In this document: one piece after another, positions 32,114-43,941 of the stretch | How positions within the stretch are numbered: position 1 is the first letter of the stretch | How the letters are laid out: every line of letters begins with the position of its first letter | Assembly: GCA_014529385.2 (NCBI GenBank) | Contig: CM043953.1 | Location: 91,085,842 to 91,149,841 of the forward strand | Reading direction: 5' to 3' | DNA: 64,000 bases | From: Adiantum capillus-veneris | Lineage: Eukaryota > Streptophyta > Polypodiopsida > Polypodiales > Pteridaceae | Notes under the pieces: generated by a model | What the model saw: the letters and a program-made list of their open reading frames with translations, nothing else | What the model was told of the DNA's origin: nothing | The model's database searches: none | Position numbers and translations under genes: made by a program

Positions 32114-35100
32114 GGACTCGCGGCCTGTGGGACACACGAGGAGATTCATGTCACGGTTTGGAATTGCAATGGAGACCTATGGACACACCCAGAGAGACTT
32201 GAGGAGGTGATGAGAGGTCGAGACATCATTCTACTTACAGAGACACACGAGAGCCCAGAGAGAGGGCTACCACGGATACATGGATTCCAGTGGGAGTCTC
32301 TACATCGGGGGTGTATGCGCCAGCACACCACTCGTGGCTCAGGAGGAGTGGCCATACTCTTTAGACAGGGGCTTCACAGTAGACTACAGATTGTTGCCCG
32401 GGACCCACAGGCCCGCTACATGTGGATTCGCCTCGAGCTCTCACGAGACAGGATCGTCTACATTGCCCTTTGCTACTTTGCTCCCACAGGCTCCAGATTC
32501 GCCCCTATTGAGCAGGAGTCACCGTACGCATGCCTCACGGAGGAGATTATGGAGTACTCCACACTGGGTGAAGTCTTCCTTATGGGAGACTTCAATGCTC
32601 GTACGCGCAGTGAGCAGTGTGAGGCATATGACCACGAGGACCCAGAGGCACTACACACTCTAGATGAGGAGGCTACTATGAGAGATACAGCAGACAGAGC
32701 TCCAGTCACAGCCTACGGACGACATCTACTTCGACTTGGCTCCCAGCACCGTCTCGTTATTTATAACGGGATGGTCCAGTGGCCCACCTCAGGCGGCCTG
32801 ACTTGTATGCCACATGGAGTTGCAGAGGGAGGGGGGAGTACAGTCGACTATATTCTGGGACCCAGGGAGGCTACACACCTTATCACATCCTTCACCATTC
32901 CACCCATACCCATCGGAGCCGACCACACATACCTCTCTTTCTCCATCACCGGAGATACCATCCCACACAGCTCCACAGCACACACTCCACACACCACCAT
33001 CCATTTCACACATGAGCTAGCCTCTCTTTACTCGGCCGAGGTCGAGCATGGCCTATGCCTCCTCCACCCATCCACACCACTCTCAGTTCTCACATCACAT
33101 ATCTCTTCCGTTCTCCACACTTCAGCTATTAGCTCCTTTCCACACACCACTCACACAGGATGCACTCCCCCCCCCGGGACTATGCCTCAGAACCGCTGGT
33201 ATGATGATGAGTGCAGAGAGCTATACCGACGCCTCCGCGCACAGTGAGCCTTAGGAGAGATCACAGAGAGAGAGGCCAGACGGCATATGAAGACGCTGAC
33301 ACGCCAAAAGCGGCGAGCATTCGAAGAGGCACAGGAGCTTGAGCTATACCGCCTATTCATGAGCATGGATAGCGCGACAGCATGGCGCACCCTGCGCGAG
33401 CCACGTCCGACTACAGCTATTGAGGATCCACAGATATGGCATGATTATGCAGAGCGACTTTACGAGGTGCCAGGACAGCCTCCTATCCCACAGCCACACG
33501 AGCCACGCCCCACGTGCTCCTCCTTCTTTACAGCACAGATGGTAGAGAGGGCCATACGCCGCATGCAGCACAGACGATCAGCTGACCATACTGGATTACA
33601 GAGTGAGCACATCATTTATGCGGCCTCCACTATAGCCCCGTTGATTGCACATGTCTTCAACCGGGCTATAGGGGAGGGCTTCCCAGAGGAGTGGACACAG
33701 CACACCATAGTGCCTATCCACAAATCTGGCGACACCCTGAATCCAGGGAACTACAGGACTATCATGATTGGCCACACGATGGCCAAGCTATATGGAGCAG
33801 TACTTGAGGCACAGCTCAGCTGCTACGCAGAGATCGAGGGTTTACGAGCTCCAGGCCAGGCAGGTTTCAGACGAGCTTTCTCCACCACTGATCACATCTT
33901 CGTTCTGCGCTGCCTCATTGATGGGGCAAAGGCGCGGAAGAAGAGGCTTTACTGCTGCTTTGTGGATTTCCGCAAGGCCTTTGACACAGTCCCACGCGAG
34001 AGACTCTTCCAGCGCCTTCACAGCATTGGGGTACCAACAGAGATGATTTGGGCCATATATGCTCTCTACGAGAAGGTGACGGGTCGAGTTCGTTGCCCAG
34101 GCGGTTTTTCAGAGACCATTGCTAGCACCATTGGTGTTAAGCAAGGATGCCCACTCTCCCCGACACTCTTTGGGCTCTACATCGACGAGATCTCCGACTA
34201 CATACTGCGAGCAGGGGGAGAGGGGAGCGACTTGGCAGGTACTCCGGTCCACATCATGTTATATGCTGATGATATTGTGTTGATTTCAGAGTCACCCGAG
34301 GGCTTGCAACGCCATCTTGAGGCCTTGGACGAATTCAGCACACACAGGGGGTTGACTGTGAACCTTGGCAAAACCAAGGTTATGATCTTTCACACATCCA
34401 GTGCAGTGAGGAGCGCTGCCACCTTCACAGCAGCAGGAGGAAAGGTTGATGTAGTCACCTCCTATGTCTACCTTGGCATCACATTCACCAGCCTACCAGG
34501 ACCCTTCACTATGAGGCAGGCTGCTGCTGACAGGCTCACCCGAGGATATGCAGCTCTGGCCATGCTAGAGCGGAGATGCCACCAGGCACACTTTCAGGAA
34601 CCCCGCACGAAGGGGTGGCTTTTCGACACCTTAGTCACCCCGGCCTTGATGTACTCGGCGGCAGTATGGGCACCAGGATTGACAGCTGACCAGTGGACAC
34701 AGCTTGAGAGGCCACAGGTATGTATGATCTCACGCTTGCTCCGCAGCAAGAAGACAGTGCCACATGACATTATTAGAGCCGAGCTCGCCACACCACCCAT
34801 GGTGGTAGAGGCACTATTCCAGACAGTCTGCTTCATCCAGAGGATGAGAGAGCTACCTCCTGACAGACTTACTCGTAGAGCATTTGAGGCAGCTATACAG
34901 CTATCAGAGAGTGGGCATGAGAGAGCATGGTACTCACAGGTCAGAGCATGGTTTGAGGGACACGGTCTTGACATGGAGAGCCTACCACCATTCCGGTACG
35001 ACCCCCACTCACCATATGTTCACCTCTCTCGCAGTGAGAGGAACTTGGTACTGAGACAGGATCTGTGGCAGCTATACACTAGGAGAGTCTGGGAGTCACC

Positions 35101-35833
35101 TGGCTTGGGGACGAGGATGTCAGATTACAGAGACCAGTTTCTCACCATATTGTCCGGGGGGTTCATACAGAGACCACGCTACATGGACACATATATGCCA
35201 CATAGCTCACGGGTGGCGATTGGTCAGCTGAGAGTGGCTTCACACAGGTTAGAGATTGAGATCGGGAGACATACTGGTGTTCCCAGGGAGGAGCGCGTCT
35301 GCAGAGCCTGCACAGAGGAGGTGGAGAGTGAGGAGCACTTTGTATGTAGATGCAGAGCATACACTGAGATCAGAGGCAGGTATGAGGCCCTATTCAGAGG
35401 ACAGCCCACTCTCCGAGAGATCATGGACTCTCGAGATCAGAGACAGCTCGGACGGTTCTTACTAGAGATACAGAGCCATCGGGACACACTACTACAGCCA
35501 CACACAGCTACACAGACAGAGGGGAGACAGTCGCAGCTCACAGACTTCTTTCAGAGGATTACCGCCCCTCCCCCACCAGACACTCAGAGGGGAGTGACAC
35601 TCCCACAGGCGGAGGTGAGCCGAGCTAGACGACGACCACGAGTCACAGGCTACAGGGGCGTGAGCTCCCACCACCGACAGATCGAGGAGATCCGAGCCCG
35701 GGAGCGCCGTGCCACTGAGGAGCGAGTGGCCCGGATGAGGGCCGACCCGACAGCTTTCATCCGGGCAGCCTTGGCACCAGACCCGCCCATGTACCACATC
35801 TTACATCCCCCCATTAGTACAGGATGGAGCTAG
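32114..35833 (+). CDS. LINE-D ORF2 (endonuclease-reverse transcriptase), one in-frame TGA
   Basis: The frame is continuous with ORF1. The endonuclease starts VTVWNCNGDLW (about 32147), with MGDFNART near 32584 and GADHTYLSFSI near 32920. RT has FVDFRKAFDTVP, KQGCPLSPTLFGLYIDE and YADD (34262-34273). Thumb and linker are followed by CRACTEEVESEEHFVCRC (C-x2-C-x8-H-x3-C) and an Arg-rich end. The only lesion is TGA at 33245-33247, one C-to-T step from CGA. The first in-frame ATG (32207) lies behind the WNCNG motif, so initiation there would lose a catalytic Asn; readthrough of the ORF1 stop or a non-AUG start is needed. The length of about 1240 codons is normal. Confidence 0.9.
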
Positions 35834-36102
35834 ATAGCTTGATGCATTCTCATGATTGTACTACCTTGAGCATATAGACATGCATATACCCCTAGAGATA
35901 GAGCTCCATCCCTCCTCAGATACCCCACTACCTACACTCAGTTCAGTTTTGTATCAGTTTTTGTTTCATTTGTCTTTCCGATAGACGGATGACATACACA
36001 CCATGTACATTTGATTTGTCTCATAGGCCGATTTCGGCCTGACATAGACGTTAAAAATCTTTCTTTCTTTCTTTCTTTTCTTTCTTTCTCTCTCTCTCTC
36101 TC
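35834..36102 (+). repeat. LINE-D 3' UTR, hairpin tail and (CTTT)n-(CT)n
   Basis: 180 bp of UTR are followed by the family tail in a variant form. AGGCCGATTTCGGCCT (36025-36040) is a perfect 7-bp-stem hairpin, then GACATAGACGTTAAAAAT and tracts of CTTT (36057-36088) and CT (to 36102). Confidence 0.85.
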
Positions 36103-36298
36103 GTATTGGGCACCCATTGTATCAGTGCTCACACATACCCCACACAGTTCCAACTAGTAACACATCTAGATTCAATTCAATTTAGTCTCTTTTTTTGTAC
36201 TCAGACATGGTATCAGATTCACCAGTATGTAACAATTTGGTCTCATAGGTCATTTTGGCCTTTGAAGACGTTAATGTATCATTTCATCTCATCTCATC

Positions 36299-36301
<3 letters not shown>
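36103..36301 (+). repeat. LINE-E, 3' end only
   Basis: A very short copy, 5'-truncated inside the 3' UTR, starting at the CT tract of LINE-D and ending in the tail TTTGGTCTCATAGGTC...GAAGACGTTAATGTATC. AGGTC (36247-36251) can pair with GGCCT (36257-36261). Confidence 0.8.

Positions 36302-36369
<68 letters not shown>
36302..36369. repeat. (CT)n between LINE-E and LINE-F
   Basis: About 33 CT units joining the 3' tail of one LINE copy to the truncated 5' end of the next. Confidence 0.97.
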
Positions 36370-36372
<3 letters not shown>

Positions 36373-37411
36373 TCAATCGGCTACCCCCATTTCAGTACTC
36401 TTTGGATGCACCCCCCATCTCCCTCACTAGGGAAGAGATTACCGGGCTCATCAAACGGGACTTGATTCAGTCGGGTACAAAGAGGACATGGATACATCAT
36501 ACACATGAGTTGGGTGCGAAGATGGCTTTCTATAGAGAGCATCTTCTCCACCTTACAAAGGATGGTTTTGTGATCAAACTAGGATACATGGATACTCATC
36601 TATCCCACGGGATACGATGCGCTATTGGTCAGATATGCACATCCTCACATCGGCTATAGATCGAGACAAGCAGATTTAGACAAGTACCCGTTGAGTCCAG
36701 GATTTGTCAGGTGTGCCAGATAGAGCCCCAGACAAAGCTACATTGCAAATGTCACTGCCCAGTATACTATGAGATACAAGGCCGCTTTACTGTCTATTCA
36801 GAGAGGGTTTTGGACCACTTTCTAGAGTCATGAGATACCAGGATCAGAGATGCCTCGAATTAAATTTACTGGAGATTCACAGACACAGAGAGGACCTCTT
36901 GAAGAGAGGCACAATGAGAGAGATCCAGCGACAGCGGCAGATTGCAGATTTCTTTCAGTTACAGACAGAGGAGTTCAAGCAGCCCCCACAGCATAGCAGC
37001 ACGAGAGGCACCAAAAGCATATTGCTTGATCGGGCAATAGAGTTGGGCAGTCCCGTCGCCCACAGATGAGGGGGCCCTCTCAACATCGATGCAAGTTGCG
37101 ACAAAGGATCCATACTGTACTGGCGCAACTTAGGAGCCATCCCCACAGACTACTTACCTTGGAGGACATTGAACCTCTACAGCCTTTTGGACACTGATGT
37201 ATATGTATATGATGCATCTACTGTCAGAAAGCTCCATTGTATCAGCTCACCCTTTGTATTAGCTTTCACCTCACCCCTACCCACTAATTTCTTTTCAGTT
37301 CTTTGTACTTTTTGTACCGAGACCTGGTATTAGATTCACCACATGTGCCTTTTGGTCTCATAGGTCGTTTTGGACTTTTGAGGATGTTAATATTACATTT
37401 CATTTCATTTC
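36370..37411 (+). pseudogene. LINE-F, 5'-truncated ORF2 end and 3' tail
   Basis: It starts in the C-terminal region (RINRLPPFQYSLDAPPIS), continues with MAFYREHLLHLTKDGFVI, SHGIRCAIGQI and a zinc-knuckle piece (CQVCQIEPQTKLHCKCHC, 36706-36760) and ends with a basic tail. Stop near 36658 and frameshifts near 36800 and 37065. The 3' UTR ends in GGTCTCATAGGTCG...GAGGATGTTAATATTAC, CATTTCATTTCA and then (GT)n. It is the last link of the chain. Confidence 0.85.
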
Positions 37412-37435
37412 ATGTGTGTGTGTGTGTGTGTGTGT
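37412..37435. repeat. (GT)n at LINE-F 3' end
   Basis: Eleven to twelve GT units directly behind the LINE-F tail, the same position that CT repeats hold in the other copies. Confidence 0.95.
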
Positions 37436-37927
37436 AGGTAACTGTTTTTACTTAAATAATAAGACATAAATGAACTTTAACATTCAAAAGATAGTTGGCT
37501 TTAGAGAAAAAACAATGATTAGTACAAAAACAACTTAGTCTTAGAATTATCTTTGTACATGGCTAATGAGAATGAAGCCTCATTCTAGTTTACAATGCTA
37601 GTGACTCATTAAAGAAGTATTTCCCAAGTAGTAGGAGCAAGTGTAATCATGGACAAACATTTGCTTTAAGCCAAAAAAATTCCAAGAAAGAATAAGAGTT
37701 CTTACCTGCATCCATCCAAACAAGACAACAAATACGTTAGCCTTGGATGTGTTTTACAGGTGTCAATGGACTATATCAGTTGTTATCCATGTCTAACTTA
37801 CAACTTTTTTAACTTAAAACCACTGTCCAAAGTGTTCATGTACTCCAGTTTTTTTTGTAAAAAAAGTTTTATTATCTCAAAGATTTTTTTTAAAATATTT
37901 ATAAGTATGGTTTCTATATATCCCTTT
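37436..37927. other. No gene recognised; left flank of the hAT element
   Basis: AT-rich DNA with no coding signal. It ends with TATATCCCT (37917-37925), also found just beyond the right end of the hAT element (55467-55475), a candidate target duplication. Confidence 0.5.
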
Positions 37928-38030
37928 GTTGTAGGAAACGTGAGGGGTACTCTCTGAAACGTTGTTTCAACGTTTCCCAGCCTTGCGTACGTTTTCCACC
38001 TTTGGAAACGCTTATGAAACGGCTTCAATT
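37928..38030. repeat. hAT left terminal and subterminal repeats
   Basis: GTTGTAGGAAACGT followed by at least five further GAAACG or CGTTTC copies to about 38022. The right-hand counterpart is 55380-55455. Confidence 0.65.
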
Positions 38031-38170
38031 TTAGAGACCATTTTTAAATGCCACGTGGCTTAAATTTGCCTGAAATCGACGTGCATGGCCTGGGCCGTAC
38101 CATATACGGGCTGAATCTGCGCTTGGCTTGGACGACTCCACGTACGGCTCAGCATTTCCAGAATTGGGGG

Positions 38171-38171
<1 letters not shown>

Positions 38172-38226
<55 letters not shown>
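38172..38226. repeat. (GA)n microsatellite
   Basis: About 27 GA units within the hAT 5' region, following a G-rich run. Confidence 0.95.
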
Positions 38227-38228
<2 letters not shown>

Positions 38229-38541
38229 ACCTGCCCAGAGAGAAAGTACAATGTGCCTCTTCTCATGCCCACAGAGGAGGACACATCATGCCCTTGCTCC
38301 AATTGTGCACCCCAACCGGTTTGCTTCTGTTTAAATTGTGTGCCTAGAAGTGTTATTTTTTGAGCCTTGCAAGTGCCCTCTGAAACCCAAATATTTCCTC
38401 TCCCTTGGAGATGCAATACGTCATAGAGCTGCACACTATCGATGTGTTCTGACTCCTACCCCCCCATGGCTTTGCACCAAGCAACTCGCATTGGAGAAAG
38501 CCTACAAACCAGCTATTTGTAGATATCCTCTCCCTTCTTGA

Positions 38542-38979
38542 TTGCACAAGTGCAGCCATGTTTTCCTCACCTTCTTCATCAACAGTCCCCTCTTCACGCC
38601 ATTCAAGCCTAAGTCATCTCAACCTCCTGAACCGTTGTGGAAGTATGTGGCTGCGAGTGCATCATTTGCGAAGGGAGGTAGCAAGAAATGGTTGTGCTCC
38701 TTTTGCAAGCTACATTTTGCTGGCTCTTATCCACGTGTACAGGCTCATCTTCTTGGCATCAAGAACCAAGGGATCCAAGTGTGTTGCAAGGTCTCAGCCG
38801 AAGAGCGAGCAAGCTTGACTAAAGAGGACCATGATAGCGCCGCCAAGAAGCAAAAGACGACCAACGACTCATTCAACAAGAAACGGGCTACACAACCATT
38901 TGTGGAAGGTACGTTCAAAAATGCATCTTGAGAGGAAGTAGATGAGGCAAATGGTCAATGCTTTTATGCATGTGGTTTG
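38542..38979 (+). pseudogene. hAT transposase N-terminus with BED zinc finger
   Basis: The frame from 38542 contains PPEPLWKYV and a BED-type finger (WLCSFCKLHFAGSYPRVQAH), the DNA-binding part of hAT transposases, followed by a charged linker. An in-frame TGA (38929-38931) and then EEVDEANGQCFYACGL lead to codon GGT-TTG, where the solo LTR cuts the gene (duplicated GTTTG at 38975-38979). The coding text resumes at 39718. Confidence 0.8.
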
Positions 38980-39549
38980 TGTCACAAACTGCTGACGTGC
39001 CAAAGCCCTAAAGAATCGAGCCAACTTACAGATGCCGGCCGAGGGGCCTAAACCCTAAGTAATAGAAGAAGAAGTCCTACCAACTTATGGAGACCCCGTC
39101 CAATGGGGCCCCAAGTGACATAAAGAATTAAAATAAAGCAAGACTCACACACACACACACTAGAAATCGTGAAGCTGGCTGATGACGTGGCAGATTTCTA
39201 AAAATCACGTTGGCTGATGACGTGGCATGCTGTATGGAATTCCGGGTTTTGCGTTGGTTGATGACGTGGCAGGCTGTACGGATTTCCGTAAATTACGCTG
39301 GCAGCTTTTGGCATTGCTTTTTGAACTAGAAGCTTTTGAGTTTTGAAGGCTTTTCACTCTAACTGCTTTTCAGGCCAAGGGCCTTTAAATATGAGGTTAG
39401 GGCTCATTCTCTGGCATGCTTCTTGGAGAAGGTGCATAGTCTGGAGTATCGGCTTGTACTATGTTGATGCATTATAAAGAAATACCGAAAGGGGCGCCAA
39501 GGTTTGGGGCCAATACTCTCTGGGCCGGAATTCCACCTCCGTGTCATGT

Positions 39550-39643
<94 letters not shown>

Positions 39644-39717
39644 CAGTTGTTATTAAAGTGCTAAAAGTTTGTTCAGTCTGTTCTTTTCTATTGGCACGTG
39701 GTGCCTGTCTTGTGACA
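38980..39717 (+). repeat. Solo LTR (CRM-A type) inside the hAT transposase
   Basis: 738 bp, TGTCACA...TGTGACA, flanked by a perfect 5-bp duplication GTTTG (38975-38979 and 39718-39722). Four TGACGTG motifs (38993, 39183, 39218, 39262) and the block GGGGCGCCAAGGTTTGGGG tie it to the LTRs at 1800 and 62994. It contains (CT)n at 39554-39639. No internal element sequence is left, so LTR-LTR recombination removed it. Confidence 0.92.
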
Positions 39718-41220
39718 GTTTGCCATTTGTTCTTGCAAGATCTCCTTACTTTCAAGACATGGTGAGTGAAATTGCTTCATTTGGTAAGGGATACAAGGTT
39801 CCTAACTATAAAAAGATTCGCACAACGCTCCTAGACAAGGAAAAGGCGAGAGTTTGTCATCAATTGTCAGGTATAGAGTCCAGTTGGGAACATTTTGGAT
39901 GCTCCATAGTCTCACATAGGTGGACAGACACAGCAAAGAAGCCCTTGATAAACTTTAAGGTCTCGAGTGCAGGAGGTGTGGTCCTCAAGAGGTCTATTGA
40001 TACTTCAAGCAGCTCGAAGACAAGAGACTTTATAACTGCTGCACTTCTGGCCATAATTGGAGACGTGGGTGAGGAAAATGTTGTGCAAGTAATTACCGAC
40101 AGTGCTGCCAATTGCAAGCTTGCTGGACACCTCGTGGAGAAAGTATTTCCACACATATTTTGGACGACATGTGCCACTCATTGCTTGAATCTTTTGCTGA
40201 AGGACTTGACTTTTATCGGGTGGATGGACAAAGCTATCAATGAAGGGAAGGAGGTCCAGCAATTCATCTTCAACCACGATGCAACCAGGGCTATGTTTAG
40301 TAAGTTTTCTAAGTTGAAGCTTGTAAGGCCTGCTGACACTCGATTCGCTTCAAACTTCATGATGTTGCATCAATTGGTGAGGGTAAAGAGCCCCTTGAAG
40401 CAGCTAGTCACTAGTGAGGAGTGGGATCAGTGGAAGAAACAAAATGACCAAGCTGATACCATTGAGAAACGGGTGCTATCAGGTGACTTTTGGGAGAATG
40501 CAGAGAAATATGTCAAGGTTTTGTGGCCGGTCATGGCAATGCTTCGTGTGGTTGACAGGGATGAGCCCATCATGGGTGTGGTGTATGAGCCCATTGATCA
40601 AATGCTAGAGCAAATTAAGGAGATTTTGAAAGAAGACACGCATGAGGTCACCATGTATGAGGAGATTCGTGAGCTTGCACAAGGAACATGCTTCATTCTC
40701 CTCTTCATGCCACAGCCTTTCTTCTGAACCCATTATTATTTTCAAAGAAGCCATACAAAGATAAGGAGGTCATGAAAGGGTGGAGATAGACATTGGATAG
40801 GGTGGCTAGGGATGAGGCAGAGAAGACAAGGTTAAAGGCACAATTGTCTGACTACATCGGACTTCAAGGAGAATTTGAAGACACATCAGCTTTTGGTGAC
40901 ATGCAAAAGCTTTCTCCTATTGGATGGTAGGAGAACTATGGCACAGGAGCTCTAAATTTGCAAAGGCTAGCAGTTCGTGTCTTGTCTAAGTTTCAAGCGC
41001 TTCAATGTGTGAAAGGAATTGGTCCACTTATGGCTTCATACATTCTTTGAAGCGTAACCGCCTAGGGCACAGCAAGGCAGATGATTTGGTCTATGTACAC
41101 AGCAATCTAAGGCTCATTTCCTTCTTATTCTTCAGGTCCAAGCAAGGCATGGGATGTAATGAATGGGGATTCATTGGATGGTTCTTTTGAGGCCGAAGAT
41201 GAGGATGACGATATGTTCCC
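39718..41220 (+). pseudogene. hAT transposase body (DUF659 and hAT dimerisation)
   Basis: After the LTR the reading is PFVLARSPYFQDMVSEIA, then VSHRWTDTAKKPLINF and VVQVITDSAANC, the DUF659/RNase-H-like core of hAT transposases. The first catalytic motif is normally SDGWTD; here the Asp is His. The second Asp (ITD) is kept. A frameshift near 40700 and stops near 40788 and 40928 precede the C-terminal dimerisation motif CERNWSTYGFIHS, LVYVHSNLRL (41005-41110). Transposase cuts and moves the element; this copy is dead by several lesions as well as by the LTR. The remaining 3' end of the transposon continues at 55334, beyond the copia insertion. Confidence 0.9.
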
Positions 41221-41400
41221 ATTGTAAGTGATTTGTCATCAATTTATTGATTAATCACTAGTGTCCACTTTGTCCTACTAGCCTCTAAAGTTTGGGTGTT
41301 GTAAGTTGTTGCTTTCTATTTGTTCAAAAACTCAGCCATGCTGGTCTTCAAACTGTAAAATTTGTCATATTCAATAAGTCTCAATAATTTACATTTCACC

Positions 41401-41619
41401 TGTTGGAATTAGGGTTGCCGCATAGCTTGGAGAAGACGAAGGAAGCTCAAGGCACACAATAGAGAGTGTGTTTCTTAGTGTGCAATGGAAAAGATAGATA
41501 GCCCTAGAGTGATGGGCGTATATACAATGCTCGGGGGAAAAAACCTCCTAAAGAGGGAAAAAATGCCCTGGCGGTCCTAGTGTGTTCACACACATCACTA
41601 CCACATGTATATGGTGACA
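41401..41619 (-). repeat. Copia 3' LTR
   Basis: 219 bp. It differs from the 228-bp partner at 55106-55333 by scattered substitutions and a small indel near the outer end (AGGGTTGCCGCATAGC against AGAGTTGCAGAGAAACG), so the insertion is old. Confidence 0.92.
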
Positions 41620-41694
41620 AATCCCCCTTGGAGTGATGCGGTGAACGAGAGCTGGCACATGAGTAAAGGGAAGTGCCATGCCCTGAGGACATGA

Positions 41695-43941
41695 TCAGTC
41701 CACAAAGGGCAGTAAGCCCAAAGCTTTGCGGAAAGCTTCAAGCTTCTCACGAGACAATGCCTTTGTGAAAAGATCTGCAAGGTTGTCCTGTGTTGGCACA
41801 TAAGCCAAGCTGATCTCTCCTGTTGAGAGCCTCTCCCTGACATAGTGGTAATGCACCTCAATGTGCTTTGTGCGAGCATGAAAAACTGGGTTCCTCGCAA
41901 CTACCAATGCGCTATGTCTGTCAGTGTAGATAGTGTTGGCAGTGTCCTGTCCAACACCCAAATCAGCCATAAGGCGTCTGAGCCATACACACTCAACCGT
42001 AGCTGTGAAGACTGCCCTGTACTCAACCTCACAACTCGAAGTAGCCACAGTAGGTTGCTTCTTGCTCAACCATGATATACATGAACTGCCAAGCATGAAA
42101 CAAAAACCACTTGTGGACACTCGCGGGTCAAAACAACCAGCCCAATCTGGTGGCAATGATCCCCCCTTGGGATAAAACAAGCCAAGATGTAAAGTGCCAC
42201 TAAGGTAACGGAAAATCCTCTTGACAGCCTGCCAATGCTTAGACCCTGGGCTATGCATAAATCTGCTGACCTGTGAGACTGCAAACTGAATATCCAGCCT
42301 CGTGTTGCATCCATAAATGAGGCAGCCAACAGCAGTTTGGTAAAGAGTGACATCAACAGGATCGCCAGCATCATGTAGACTAGACTTCAAACCTGTCTCC
42401 ATGGGAGTGACAATAGGTTTACAATCCTCAAGTCCAAACTTACATAGCAATGTCTCTATGTAACTTTTCTGACACAAGGCAATACCACCATCACACTGCT
42501 TAAACTGTATACCCAAGTAATGATGCAACAGCCCCAAATCTTTAATCTTGAAAGTAGCATTCAAATCAGCCTTAAACTCAACAATATGTCTCTCATTTGG
42601 TCCAGTGATCAGCAAATCATTGACATAAAGAACCACAATGAGAAGTACATCACCCTCACGCTTTACATACAATGTGCTTTCTGTTGGACTGTTACGAAAG
42701 CCTCGTTTGACCAAATGAGTGTCAGCTTTCTCATACCAAGCACAAGGAGATTGCTTCAACCCATACAAAGCCTTCTTACATCTGCACACTTTGTCCTCTT
42801 GTCCTTTTATGACAAAACCGCAAGGCTGCGTTACATAAACTTCCTCAAATATGTCACCATTCAAGAAAGCAGTAACAATGTTTGATTGATGTACATCCCA
42901 ACCAAAATGAGCTGCCAATGCACATAGAAAACGAACAGTAGTCATACGACAAGTGGGAGCAAAAGTCTTTCATAATCTATGCCTTTTTGTTGTGCATAAC
43001 CATTTGCAACAAGTCGAGTCTTATGGCGATCGATCTCACCATCCGGCTTGCGTTTCAACTTGTAAACCCACTTCGTACCAATGGCCTTTTTGCCAGGAGG
43101 CAAATCACATAAAGTCCATGTGTCATTTTCTATAAGTGCGTCGTATTCTGATTGCATGGCAGCCATCCAATTTTCTGAATTATGTGCTTCATCAAAAGAC
43201 AGAGGCTCCTCAACATCATGTAAGCTAGACATAGCCAAGCATAACAATCTGATGCATAAGATGCATGGCGAGAGCCTGAACGAGTACGACTAGACAAAGG
43301 TGCATCCAATTTACTGTCATGCAATGTATGCACCAACCATTTTCGCATACCTCTAGCCTGCTCATTTTCAGCCCTTTCCTCATCAAGTACATCATGTACA
43401 TCTACATCAATAATAGGCTGATCTGTAACATTTTCGGAAACCCCTATAGGCTGTACATTTGCCTCATTGGAACTTACATTCGTATTTCCACCACTGAAAA
43501 GAGGCAACGAAGTGTCATAAATGTCCTGTGAGCTTACATTATTGTCTCTGGTACATGACAGCAAGGGTTGAACAGAATCTTCCACAAACACTACATCCCA
43601 TGAAACCAAAATTCATTTTGTTTGCGAATGATACAATCTGTAACCTTTGCTTTCAGCACTATAACCAACAAAAATACATTTGACAGCTTTATCATCCAAT
43701 TTTCTGCGCTGTGTTTGTGGCACCAAAGCATATGCCAAACAACCAAAAACACACATGTGCTCAATAGAAGGCTTTCTATCATGCCATGCTTTATATGGAG
43801 TAATAGACTGCAAAGCTTTCGTAGGACACCTGTTTAGTACATAAGTGGCACACATGATGGCCTCAAGCCAAAAAGAATGCGGCAAAGCTTGACTTTTGAC
43901 CATACATCATACCATTTCCGTAAGTGACCTGTTTTTTCTCT
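41695..43941 (-). pseudogene. Copia pol, integrase end to RNase H
   Basis: Reading leftward: end of integrase (SQALPHSFWLEAIMCATYVL, KAWHDRKPSIEHMCVFG), linker, RT start (AIGTKWVYKLKRKPDGEID), AFLNGDIFEEVYVTQP, and LYVNDLLITG at the RT centre, where the invariant YVDD has become YVND (42616-42627). RNase H follows (DWAGCFDPRVSTSGFCF, KHIEVHYHYVRE). RT copies the RNA; with Asn for the catalytic Asp it would fail. Frame breaks lie near 43610, 43250 and 42945. The right end (43941) is the point where GY-C entered, inside the integrase motif VVERKN. Confidence 0.92.
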
